From the NCBI RefSeq assembly GCF_017968845.1, contig NZ_CP072876.1, positions 1,054,001 through 1,118,000 on the forward strand: a stretch of DNA of 64,000 bases, given 5' to 3'. The DNA comes from Microbacterium sp. NIBRBAC000506063 (GTDB taxonomy: Bacteria > Actinomycetota > Actinomycetes > Actinomycetales > Microbacteriaceae). Position 1 is the first letter of the stretch. Every line of letters starts with the position of its first letter. The notes beneath the pieces are model-generated. The model was not told where the DNA came from. It worked only from the letters and a program-made list of their open reading frames with translations, and ran no database searches. Positions 1 to 10,208 of the stretch are shown piece after piece. A program made the translations under genes and the position numbers.

Positions 1-384
1 ACGGAACGGAAGGTGTCGGTGTCGTCGATGCGGATGACGGCCTCCTCCCCTCGGTCTCCTCCGCCGCGCCCCTCAGCGTGACGGTGATGTCCGAGACCGG
101 GACCCCGCGGACGTCGACCGCGCCGTAGATGACCTGGCTGCCCCGATCCGCCGCATCCGACGTCGAGACCTGCTCGGCGGTGATCTCGCGCTCCGCCGCG
201 GGAGTCTCGGTGAGCTCGACCATCGTCAGGTTCAGCGAGGGGTCCGTCGGCGTCAGCACAAACGCCACGATCCCCCGACGACGAGCAGCGAGACCGCTGC
301 GGCCAGCACGGTGTAGAGCGGGCGGCGCCGGGGACGTTCCCGTCCGCGCAAGGGTGTCGCGCCCACCGCTTCCTCTTCCTTCAT
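1..384 (-). CDS. Membrane-anchored protein, N-terminal part (runs off left edge, frameshifted)
   Basis: The reading frame starts at the ATG at 384 with MKEEEAVGATPLRGRERPRR, followed by one hydrophobic segment (YTVLAAAVSLLVVGG, then IVAFVL), so this is a cytoplasmic tail plus a single membrane anchor or uncleaved signal. The exported part contains VIYGAVDVRGVPVSDITVTL, which resembles the small beta-sandwich (carboxypeptidase-regulatory-like) folds at the C termini of the neighbouring secreted proteins. Two single-base losses, in the G run near 273-277 and the CCTCC run near 45-50, break the frame; restoring them gives a continuous protein to the window edge. It lies behind the big oxidase gene on the same strand, after a strong stem-loop. 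The function is not identifiable. Confidence 0.55.
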
Positions 385-438
385 TGTGCTCTTCCTCATA
401 TTCGTTGCTGTCTGTACGCGTCCTCGGGTTGGACGCGT

Positions 439-475
439 CCCTGCCCGCCCCGGTGCATCACCGGAGCGGGCAGGG
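439..475 (-). terminator. Strong stem-loop downstream of the copper oxidase gene
   Basis: Arms CCCTGCCCGC (439-448) and GCGGGCAGGG (466-475) pair perfectly, and the inner CCGGTG/CACCGG extends the stem around an ATG-sized loop. It sits about 40 bases after the stop codon of the oxidase gene. No U-tract follows, which is common for actinobacterial terminators. Confidence 0.6.
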
Positions 476-514
476 TCCTTCTGCTGTGACCTCCGTGTGG
501 GGAGGCCGTCATCG

Positions 515-3500
515 TCAGGGTGTGGGGTTGAGGGTGGCGTTGACCCCGGTGACCGTCTGCCCGCCGGTGACCGTCAACGCGGTGCTGCCGGTGTACCCGG
601 GAGAACCGGATGCGGTCCCGTCCCACCACTGGGTGTGATGGCCGCCGGAGTGATCGGCGAACGCGACCCGGTACTCACCCGCGGTCACATCCCCGATCCA
701 CCACGACCCGTCCGCACCCGTGCACGTGGCATGGGTGGCCGGCCCCGTCTCCCCTCATAGAGGTAGATGCACACCCCGAAAGCGGTGCCCCGCCCGCGGT
801 GACCTGCCCCGTCACCGCACCGGCCGCAACCGGCAGCATGCTCGCATCCGCCGTGACCGTCCCGCCCCGGCAGGAACGACCACCGCCGCGGCACCGGCCT
901 GCGAGGCCGCACCCCCGGGCTGGCCATCCCACCACTGGGTCAGAAGCACCCCGGCCGGATCGAAGAACGCCACGTCATAGCCCTGCGCGTCGATCCCATA
1001 CAGGCCATACCCGCCGGCCGCATCCGCACACGTCGCGAACGACGCCGCATCCGACACCCCCGCTCATACGCGAACACACACACCGACCCAGCAGGACCGG
1101 ACGGAGCCGTCACCGCACCGACCAAGTGACCAGTCGGCTCACCCTGCAGCGAGACGTCCAGTGCCGAGGTCTCCCCGGCGTCGACGACGACGGGCTCCTC
1201 CAGCCACAGGGTGGCGTAGGCACCCGAGGGGTCGGCGACGGCGACCACGTACTCGCCGGCCGTCACTCCGCCCACGTAGTAGACGCCGTCCGCACCCGCG
1301 CAGGAGGCGAAGGAGGCACTCGGTGCCGCATCGCTCTCGTACAGGTAGATGCACGCGCCTTCCAGCGGCGAACCGCCCGCCGTCACCGCACCCGACACCG
1401 CGCCCGGCTCACCGGCGGCGACCGTGATGGTCACCGTCGCCGCGGGGACTCGGCGGTCCCGTCGCTGGCGCGGTAGGTGAAGGTGTCGGCACCGGAGAAT
1501 CCGGCATCCGGGGTGTAGGTGAACGAACCGTCGGCGTTCAACTCCAGCTCGCCGTTCGCCGGCTCCGTCACCAGGACCGCCGTGAGAGTGTCGCCGTCGG
1601 CATCCGTGTCGTTGCCCAGCACACCGGGCGCCGCCACCGTCAGCACCTGACCGAAGCCGGTCGTGTAGCTGTCGCCGATCGCGACCGGGACCTGGTTCGA
1701 GCCCGACTCGCCGACCGTCAGCTGGAGCGTCGTGGAGATCTTCCCCTCGGCGTTCACGAACGGCGGACGCAGCAGGGTGCCCTCGATGATGTGCACGCCC
1801 GGGGTGTTGACGATCTCCTCGTCGAAGTCCCAGTCCACGACGATGGAGCGGTTGTCGCGCGATCCATCGCTGTAGAGGACCTCGGCGAAGCGGGGAAGAG
1901 TCGCCTCCTCGCCCGGCTCCACGCGGAGCTGGAACGACTGCACCTCGTCGATGGCGATGCCGCCCTCGGGGTTGGTGCGGACGTAGATCTGCGCCTCGGC
2001 CACCCGGCTGTGCGCCTTGTTGGAGCCGTACACCGTGAACGGCTGATCGTTCACCGCGGAGACCATGCCCGACGAGATCGGCTGCCAGTCCACCTCGATG
2101 AAGGTCTCGGTGCCGTCTTCGTAGACCGCGTCCAGCGCCTCCGGGAGGAACGGGATCTGCCCGACGGTGGTACGCACCAGCAGGCGGTCGTCGAAGGACG
2201 CGATCCCCGGGCCGCCCGCAGCCCAGCGCAGCACGCCGGTGCCGTTGCCGGCCCCCGCGACGCCCCAGATGCGGATGCGCAGGAACTTCGCGCTGACCTC
2301 CTCGAACTCGACGTGGTTGAAGGTGTCGACCTCGAGCGCACCGGCGTAGGTCGAACCGTTCGTCAGCGTCACCGGCGTCCAGCTCGTCCCGTTGTTCGAG
2401 TACTCGATCGCCCAGGTGTTCCCGCGGGGTACGCGTGACCCGGCTCCGTCATCCAGCCAGTAGATGTCGGTCGAGTCCAGCGTGACCGCCTTGTCCCAGC
2501 CGTAGCTGATCCACGCCTGACGGGCGGTGCTGATGCCGTTGTTGGCCAGTCCCCAGGTGCCCCAGCCGTGGCCGGCGCCCGGCCCCGAGCTCGTCGGGGT
2601 GTTCGGGAAGTTGACCTTCTCCGGCGCCTCCCACGAGGCGCTGCCCGAGTGGTCGATCGTCGCCGCGGGGGCGAAGTTCGTCACCGGAGCGGTCGGCGTC
2701 GCAGGACCGGCCGCCATGCGGCGGACCTCTTCGGCCGTCAGCTCGTGATCGAACAGCTGGAAGTCATCGACCCAACCGTTCCATCGGCCGTCGGGCCAGC
2801 TCGTGCCACCGATCATGTTGGCCGAGGTCTGCTGGTTGGCTCCTCCCACATCCTGGATGCGCAGCGAGAAGTCGTCACGCGTCGCCTGCAGCACGCCGTC
2901 GAAGTAGATCTTCCCCGTGCTCCCGCTCATCGTGAAGACCACGTGGGTCCACTTGTTCAGGGCGAGGTCGTTGCCGGCACCCAGCGTCAAACGCTCCTGG
3001 ACGGGGTTGCCCGGTGCCTTCAGCGTCGCGGCAAAACCGGTGGCTCCGGCCGCGCTCGTGTTCGACTGCAGCAGGAAGAAGGTGTCGGTGCTGCTGCCGA
3101 GCTGGACGAGCGACACCCAGCCGGGAAGGCTGCGCGGGTTCGCCCAGATCGACACCGAGAACTCCTCCTCGAAGTCCTGCGTGAGGTTGTCAGGCAGGAG
3201 GATGTGGTTGCCCGTGCCCGAGCCGCCACCGGGCAGGTTCACACCCGGCCCGTAGAAGCCCTGCGACCACCAGTTGGCGCTGTTCAGGGAGGCGGTCGTG
3301 CGATCCACGTCCCATCCCACGTTCGATGCCGTCAAACCCTCACCCTCGTCGAAGGGGAAGTGCACAGCCGGACCCTGGCCCGTACCCGGTCGCAGGACCG
3401 TGTGGACCACGGATGCCGTCGAGTTGCGGAAGCCTTCCGCCGCCTCGAACCGCACCTCGATGGTGTGGTCGCCGCGCGCTCGGGTGATCGCGGGGAACGT

Positions 3501-6500
3501 CGCCGATCCCGCCTCGAGTTCGATGGCGTTGCCGACGCTCACGCCGTTGACCCACAGCGTGACGCTGCCTTCGGCGTCCTCGCCGCCGGGGCCGATCACC
3601 TTCGCGGTGACCGTGAGCGGCTCGCTGTGCGGCGACGGCGACTCCGGCGAGACCTCGACGGTCGTCGTGGTGCGCAGTGCCGAACCGTCGTCGTACAGAC
3701 GCGCGATGGAACTCGCATCCAGCGCCGTGCTGTACAGGCGAACCTCATCCATCTTTCCGACGAAGGGGTCGTCTGGGTAGCCGTTCTTGCCGAGCCAGTT
3801 CGCGGTCTGGTTCCCGACGTCGGGCAGCCCGATCGAGAAGTCGTCGCGACTTCCGACCACCTCACCATTCAGGTACAGCGTTCCGGTGTCACCCTCACGT
3901 GTGAAGGCGACGTGCGCCCACGATCCGATGGGCAGGTCGGTCGCCCCGCCAGCGAGGATCCGCTCCTCGACCACCGAACCGCCCGGGGACAGCGAACCCG
4001 GGTTCTTGAACGTGGCGGCCAGTCCCGAACCACCGGGGTCACCCGGGTGTTGCTCTGGATCTGGAAGTATCCGCCGGTTTCGCCGGTGCCCTCACCGACC
4101 TGGAAGAGTCCGGTCCAGTCCTTGCGCTCGTCGAGCTTGGTCCACATCGACACCGAGAAATCGGTGACGCCCTGGAGCACGCCGTTCGGGAGCGTGACGA
4201 AGTCGTCGTCGCCGCCGGGGAAGGCCAGCGACTTGCCGAAGACGGCATCATCCGACCATCCGACGTCTCCGCTCAGCGAAGCCGCACCCGCGCTAGCCCG
4301 CGTGCCGCTGTTGGCAGCGGTGGAGCCGGTTCCCTCGTCGAAGCGGTAGTGCACGAGGGCGTCCTCGATGCCGGGGTCCGCCCCGATGATGACGAGATCG
4401 TCGATCATCATTCCCGCGGCACCGACGCCCTCCAGCGTGAGCTTCTCCGTGCGCTGCTCGGCCGTGAAGGTGCCGACGTAGGTGCCGAAGGTGATCTGGC
4501 CGCTGCCGCTGGCCGACGGCGTCGCCGTGGTCGCGATTATCGAGTACTGAAGGTCGCCGATCGACAGCGCGGTCACGGCATCGGCGGAGCCGGCCGTCCT
4601 GCTGTCGCGTGCGTAGCGCAGCGAAATGCGGTACTCCCGACCGGGGTCGAGAGCAGCGATCGTGCGCTCCAGGCTCGTCTCCGGTGCGACCGCGAGGTGC
4701 GTGCCGACCCGGCCGAGACCGCCCATGCTGCCGGCGGTGCCGCGCACGAGCTCGGCGGTGCCGTCGGTGACGGTCCAGGGAGCCATGCGGCCATCGCCGG
4801 TGTTCACCGCGGTGACGGCGGGGTAGGTGCCGCTGCGCCAGGTGGTGGGCACCCGCGGGTACTCGAACTGGTCGACGACCTCGGGGTGCGCTGGTCCATC
4901 TCGACCTCGGGGTCGAAGTGGACGATCTCGGCGATCGAGGGCGTGCCGTCCGCGTTGAAGACGAACAGCATGTACGCACCGGGAGGGCGTAGGTCGCGTC
5001 CTGCGGGGCGTCGACCGTCAGCGTGCTTCCCGACTGCGTGAACTCCAGCTCCTGGAAGTTCTGGTCGTTGTTGAAGCTGTGCGTGACCGAGCCGTTGCGC
5101 ACGAGCGTGACGCGCGAGATGTCACCGCCGTTGGTCTGCACCTGGAAGGTGCCGTCGTAGCCGAGGTCGCTCTTGACGTTCGTGATCTCGGGTCGTACTG
5201 CTTCCTCGTCCCCGTCGAACAGGTACGCCGGCGAGTAGAACTCGACGTCGGTGTAGTTGCGGGGCCCGGGGCGCCGCCACCGCCGATCATGATGCGCCCG
5301 TCCGGCACGAGCAGAGCGGTCGAGTGGTACAGCCGCGCGTGCTCGTAGGGGATCTCCACCAGCGTCCACTCACCGGTCTGGGGTTCCAGATCTCAGGGTT
5401 GGTGACGTAGCGGTCGTTGTTGTTGTTGCCGGCCGAGCCGCCCGTGACGATGACGTTGCCGTCGGGCATCACCGTGGCGTTGGCCCAGTGACGGTGGTAC
5501 GTCATCGGCTGGATCGCAGAGATCTGCGGGTTCTCGGTGCCGCCGGTGATGTCGATCACCATGCCGCCGCGGGCACCCTGCCGCCGCCGCCGTTGGACCA
5601 TCCGCCGCCGCCGACCTGCAGGATCTTTCCGGGCTCGTACATGACGGCCGTCGAGGTGGCGCCGACCGGACGGCCGAGGTCACTGCCCTGGTCACGGATC
5701 GCAGCGGGGATGGAGCCGCGCATCGTCAGCTCGCCGGTGCCGTCGTTGGCGTAGGGGTCGAGATCCCACATGACGGTGCCACTCACGTTGAAGAGGTGAC
5801 CGGAGCCCGGGGCCACGAAGGCACGCGGGTACCACCAGCGGTTCTCGCCGCCGCCGTTGTAGGCCTCGGTGCTGGTCGCACCGGTCAGCGCGGTCCAGCC
5901 GGCACCCTCGTTCGGGGTGTAGATCTCCGGGTCGGAGCTCCGGGGCCGGTGTTGCCACGCAGGTCGCCGCCTGGACGACGATGTCGCCGGTCGGCATCGT
6001 GGTCGCGGTCGGGTACCAGCGCGGGAACTGCATGGGCGCCTCGTTGACCAGGCCCGTGTGGCTGGAGTAGCTGGTGACGCCGATCGCGCCGTCGACGGGG
6101 TCGTTGGCGCCCAGCATGTCGTCGCCGCCCATCGTCATGACGGTGCGCCGGTGCGGGTTCTGCACCTGCACGGAGCAGAACAGGTCGGTGTAGGTGTTGT
6201 TCGCGACGATGCCCTCGCGCAGGTTGTCGAGGGTGCGCTCCTCTGCGGGGTCCCAGACGTCGGTCTCGAAGTGACCGCCCTGGCTCACCGAGGAGTTGCC
6301 CGTCCAGTCGTAGGGGGTCGAGTCGGTGCCCCATCCATCGACGCTGCCGAAGCTCTGGATCTTGCCCTCGGCGGTCAGCGACATGTTGATCGCCATGAGC
6401 GGCCACGGCTGAACGCCGCTCCACGCGCCTGCCTCGTCCTTCGCCGGCGGCGAGCAGTCCGCGGGGAGCAGGCCCGCGGCGAAGGCGAGACCGTGACGCA

Positions 6501-7315
6501 TCTGGGTGCGCATGTAGGACTCGGAGTAGTGCGCGCCCTCGTGTCCCATCGAGGTGTACCAGGAGCGTCCGTTGTCGATCTCCTGGCACCAGGTGACCGG
6601 GTGCGTCGTGCCCTGGCGACCCAGGTTGTTGTAGGAGGACTCGGCCACCGACACGAGCGTGCGCACGTTCTGCGCCGGGTTGACGTTCCAGTCGTACCAC
6701 TCGTCCGAGCGGGTGTGCGTGGCCGGGAGTCCCTGGGTGAGCGGGTGGCCGGCATCCTGCACCGAGATCTGACCCGGGCGCACGGCGGGGTTCTCCGGGT
6801 GCCCTCCGAGACGGCGCCGACGAGCTGCAGATAGAAGGGGTTCACGTCGTGCTCGCTGACGGTGCCGGCCGACCAGGACGCGTAGTGAAGACCCATGTAG
6901 CCGCCGCCCCGCGGATGTAGTCCTCGAGCGCCTCGCGCTGCTCCGTGTTGAAGAGCACGCCACCGGTCTGGGCGAACACGACGGCGTCGTGAGTGGCCAG
7001 GTTGTCGGCGTTGAAGGCCGCGGGGTTGTCGGTCTCCTCGACCTGCAGGACCTGACCGTGCTGCGTGGCCAGCTCCTGGGCGAGCTCGTTGACCGCCTGG
7101 CGCGCCTGCACATGCGAGGCATGGAAGTTGGTCTTGTAGAACAGCAGGACCCGGAGGATCCCGTCGTCTGCGGCGGCCGTGGCCGGAGAGGCCGTCGTCA
7201 CCGCCATCGCCGGGGCCGCGACGAGGATCGCGGTGGCGAGAGCAAGCAGGCGCCAGAGCGACCGACGGGTGCGCGCAGCCAGGGTGGTGCGCTCGGACTT
7301 CTTAAGCACGTTCAT
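515..7315 (-). CDS. Secreted ThuA / copper-radical-oxidase / LamG multidomain protein (frameshifted)
   Basis: About 2,260 residues. It starts at the ATG at 7315 behind GAGGAG, with a signal peptide ending near ATAAADDG. Domains by nucleotide: ThuA-like (about 7165-6480); a galactose-oxidase/glyoxal-oxidase kelch propeller plus C-terminal Ig-like domain (about 6440-4900); a galactose-binding-like linker (4850-4370); LamG (4360-3700); Ig-like; second LamG (3370-2720); F5/8-type-C (2690-2200); Big_4-like and cadherin-like domains (to 1440); three Cys-containing carboxypeptidase-regulatory repeats (1430-515). All copper-radical residues are visible: Cys of DLFCSVQ (6175-6177) and Tyr of PRWYPT (6013-6015) for the Cys-Tyr cofactor, Tyr-His of RLYHST (5324-5329) and His of VTHSFNND (5079-5081). 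The family oxidises alcohols or aldehydes and makes H2O2. The substrate is unknown; the LamG and F5/8C domains suggest glycan binding. Frameshifts occur near 6900, 6800, 5940, 5390, 5270, 4890, 4030, 1440, 1065 and 930. Confidence 0.8.
531..1098 (-). repeat. Inverted long repeat, copy A (C-terminal coding segment)
   Basis: This 568-bp segment encodes the last two carboxypeptidase-regulatory repeats of the oxidase protein. It is nearly identical, in inverted orientation, to 12146-12712 at the end of the cupredoxin/SOD gene. Identity begins at GGTCCTGC and ends at GCCACCCT on the coding strand; only scattered differences are seen. Both copies carry the same frame break after the YERG codons (a G run of five). 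Confidence 0.85.
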
Positions 7316-7433
7316 TGGGCTCCTCGACTCACAGGGCGACGACGACGTCACACCTCGGATGGGCCGAGTCTAAGGAACGCGAGACTACAGAGTCAAGAAC
7401 TTAAGTCGAATACGTGAATTTATGTCTGTGATC

Positions 7434-7449
7434 GTTCGCTTACTTGAAC
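7434..7449. promoter_or_regulatory. Candidate IclR operator, site 1
   Basis: GTTCGCTTACTTGAAC is a GTTC-N8-GAAC palindrome, about 120 bp upstream of the oxidase start (7315) and just past the end of iclR. It is one of four related sites that precede each transcription unit of this cluster. Confidence 0.5.
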
Positions 7450-7485
7450 GGATCCGGTCTTGGCGCTGCCCGGGCCTCGTCTCCT

Positions 7486-8264
7486 CTAGCGGACGAACGC
7501 ATGATCCAGCTCGGAGGAAAGACGCGCCTTGATGCTGAGCAGCGTCTCGATGATGTAGGACTCGCGCGCATCGTCCAGGCGGCTCTGCGGCACCGCGACG
7601 CTGATGCCGTCGACCGTCGACCGCCCGCCGGCAGGGCGACGCCGAAACAGCGCACCCCACGCAGGACTCGTCGCTCTCTGCGGCGTACCCGACCCGCTCG
7701 GCTTCATCGATCAGCGCCAGGACTCCGGCCCGATCGGTGACGGTGCGTGCCGTCAACGGCTCGATGCGCTCGGGACGATCGCCTCGCGCTCCTCCCTCGG
7801 GAGCTCGGCGAGGACGGCGCGTCCCAGCGCCGTGGAGTAGGCGGGCAGTCGGCGCCCGATGGGCGAGTGCATCCGGAGAGGTGGACGGACTCGCGCTTGG
7901 CGGTATAGATGACATCGGCACCGACCAGCCTGCCGAGGTTGACCGTCTCCTCGGTGGCCGCCGAGATCTGATCCATGATGGCCGCCGCGCGTGCGACCAC
8001 CGGGTCGCCGGCGAGGTAGGCGGAGCTGACCACGAGGGAGTGGATGCCGAGCTGGTACACGCTGCCGGTCGAATCCGTCTGCAGCCACCCCGATCGGTCA
8101 TCGTGCGCAGCAGGGCATGGAGGCTGCTGCGGGGGATCCCAGCCGGGCCGAGAGCTGGACCTGAGTCCCGGGGCCGTTGCCGGCGATCTCATCGAGGAGA
8201 TCCAGCGCACGCGCAGCGGACTTCACCGCCCCGCCGCATTGCCCTTGGTGTTGTCAGTCGTCAT
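7486..8264 (-). CDS. IclR-family transcriptional regulator (frameshifted)
   Basis: The corrected protein begins MTTDNTKGNAA, has an N-terminal winged HTH (SAARALDLLDEIAGNGPGTQ ... PRSSLHALLRTMTDRGWLQ) and a C-terminal IclR effector domain (VNLGRLVGADVIYTAKRESV ... GRAVLAELPREERE ... SDESCVGCA ... GISVAVPQ). Its length of about 258 residues is normal. Single-base losses near 8232, 8137, 7870, 7780 and 7645 split it into fragments. It lies between the oxidase gene (same strand) and the divergent copC-copD gene. Palindromic sites upstream of itself and of its neighbours suggest that it autoregulates and controls the copper-redox cluster. The effector is unknown. Confidence 0.85.
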
Positions 8265-8315
8265 CACGCCTCTTCTCCTGGCATCTGGGAAGCATGAAGC
8301 CCTATGCTAGTCGCT

Positions 8316-8331
8316 GTCCGCATACTTGGAC
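8316..8331. promoter_or_regulatory. Candidate IclR operator, site 2
   Basis: GTCCGCATACTTGGAC has the same GTYC-N8-GRAC architecture as site 1 and shares the TACTTG core. It lies about 52 bp upstream of the iclR start codon, where it could mediate autoregulation. Confidence 0.5.
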
Positions 8332-8368
8332 GGCTTTCCACAGGTCGACAGCACACCCCGCGTCCAGC

Positions 8369-8384
8369 GTTCACATACTTGACT
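8369..8384. promoter_or_regulatory. Candidate IclR operator, site 3
   Basis: GTTCACATACTTGACT repeats the CATACTTG core of site 2 38 bp further right, immediately upstream of the copC-copD start. The right half-site (GACT) is degenerate. Confidence 0.45.
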
Positions 8385-8401
8385 TTCGTTCAGCATGTTG
8401 A

Positions 8402-10096
8402 TTGAGTTTCGACCGTGCCTCGCTTCGCCGGAACCCAGCCTTCGCCCCGCGCAGGGGGATGCGGGCCGGTTCGATCCTCTTCTTCGCCGCGGCGCTCATC
8501 GCCCTCCTCGTCCTGGGGCCGGCTGCGCCCGCCAGCGCACACGCGACGCTGATCGACACCGACCCGCCGAAGGGGCCGTGCTGTCGGCACAGCCGGAGGC
8601 GATCACCTTCACCTTCAGCGAGTCGGTCACCCTCGTCCCCGGTGGCGTGCGGGTCTACGACGCCACCGGGGAGACCGTGGCGTCGACGGCGGAGACGGAT
8701 GGCTCCGCGCTGTCGGTCGTCCTGGAGGAAGAGGTGGGCGAGGGCACCCTCATCGTGGCCTGGCGCGTCGTCTCCGGTGACGGCCATCCCGTCAGCGGTG
8801 CGCACGTCTTCTCCATCGGAGAGCCGAGCGCCCAGATCATCGCCCTGCCCCCGACACGACCGGTCCGTCCTGGCTCCTGAGCGTCAACCAGTGGCTCGGC
8901 TATCTCAGCCTGCTGCTGACCGCGGGGCTCATCGTGTTCCTCGCCCTGCTCCTGCCCGCCGGACGCGACGCGGATCGCGGTCGCGTCCGGCTCGTACGCA
9001 CCGCGCGATACGGAGCGCTCGCCACGGCGGTGACCTGGACTCTCGCTCTTCCGCTCACGGCGATGTACCAGTTCGGCGGCGGACCCGGCATCCTGACCGA
9101 CGGCGACACCTGGACGACGCTCGCGATCCCGGCGTACGCGGTGTCGGCGACCGTCGTGCTCGGGATCGGATGCGCCGCCTGGCTGATCCGCGACGGACGC
9201 CGGGCGGGCCTCGCCCTCTCCTCGCCCTGATCGCCGCCCTCCTCGGCCTGTCCGCTCCGGCCTTCACGGGGCACACGAGGGCGGCGACGCCCGAGCTCCT
9301 GGCGATCAGCGCCGACATCCTTCACCTGCTCGCCGGGGCGTGTGGCTCGGCGGTCTCGTGGCGCTGTTCCTCGTGCTGCCCGATCTGGCCGGGCGCCCGG
9401 GACGCTCGCGGCCGACGTGCTCGCGCGGTTCTCCACGGTCGCGGCGGGCGTGCTCGTCGCCCTCGTCGTGACGGGCACCGTTCTCGCCTGGCGGATCGCC
9501 GGCTCTTGGGAGGTGCTCTTCGACAGCTCTTATGGCTGGCTGCTGCTCGCCAAGATCGCCGTCGCCCTCGTCGCCGTGGTGATCGCCGCGGCCAACCGCT
9601 TCATCGTGCTACCGCAGATCGCAGTGGCCACCCGGCGCAAGGACAAGCGCGGCGGTGCGGCGATCCTCACCCGCTACGTCGCCGCGGAAGCGGCGGCCCT
9701 GGTGATCGTCCTGCTCATCACCGGCTTCCTCGTCGAGACGAGCCCGCAGCGCGACGAGTCCTCGGGTTCGCGCGGCGTCGCCGTGGAGAGCGTGTCGCTG
9801 GGCGACATCGAGGCACGGGCCACGCTCGAGCCCGCCCTGGAGGGTCCGGCGACGGTCCTGGTCGAGCTGTTCGACTCGGCGGGGGCGCCGACGGAGGGCA
9901 TGGACACGCCACGGGTGCGACTGTCGTCCGGTGACATCGACCTCGGCTCGGTCGAGATGACCTCCATCGCACCCGGAACCTACTCCGCCACCGTCGTCCT
10001 TCCCGCCCGGGCACATGGAAGGCCGAGATCGCACTGCGGGTCGGAGAGTTCGACAACCCCGTCGGCGTCGCCGAGTTCGAGGTCGGGTCGCGCTGA
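8402..10096 (+). CDS. CopC-CopD family copper resistance/uptake fusion protein (frameshifted)
   Basis: The signal peptide ends PAAPASA, so the mature protein starts with His (HATLIDTDPPKG), the histidine brace typical of CopC; the second copper motif DGHPVSG is also present. A CopD-type membrane domain follows, with about eight hydrophobic segments (for example SLLLTAGLIVFLALLL, GWLLLAKIAVALVAVVIAAA). The end is a soluble Ig-like (YtkA/FixH-like) domain ending VAEFEVGSR. It probably binds periplasmic-side copper and moves it across the membrane, or supplies the adjacent copper proteins. Frames break near 8574, 8855, 9225, 9345, 9400 and 10010. The start is unsure: TTG at 8402 or ATG at 8459, the latter with poor Shine-Dalgarno spacing. 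Confidence 0.8.
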
Positions 10097-10099
10097 GAG

Positions 10100-10139
10100 C
10101 CTCCGCTTGACTCCGGAGGGTGATTCGGCCCAGAATCAC
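10100..10139 (+). terminator. Tandem short hairpins after copC-copD
   Basis: CCTCCG/CGGAGG (10100-10119) is followed directly by GTGATTC/GAATCAC (10120-10139), four bases after the copC-copD stop. There is no U-tract. A termination or mRNA-processing role is inferred only from position. Confidence 0.35.
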
Positions 10140-10148
10140 AGAGAGCGT

Positions 10149-10164
10149 GTTCATAGATATGAAC
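10149..10164. promoter_or_regulatory. Candidate IclR operator, site 4
   Basis: GTTCATAGATATGAAC has seven-base palindromic arms (GTTCATA/TATGAAC) and lies 45 bp upstream of the cupredoxin/SOD gene start. It matches the GTTC-N8-GAAC frame of sites 1-3 but not their TACTTG centre. Confidence 0.45.
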
Positions 10165-10208
10165 TGCGTTCAGCCCGCTGTAGTGCTGCTGAAAGGTCAC
10201 CGTCGACG

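Noticed and set aside
610..1476. Plus-strand Arg/Pro/Thr-rich frames over the inverted repeat
   Set aside because: Low-complexity antisense of the carboxypeptidase-regulatory repeats; the mirror frame exists at 12115-12833 for the same reason.
515..7315. Decayed pseudogene
   Set aside because: Every domain is intact once single bases are restored at G/C runs, active-site residues are conserved, and essential genes nearby have the same kind of breaks.
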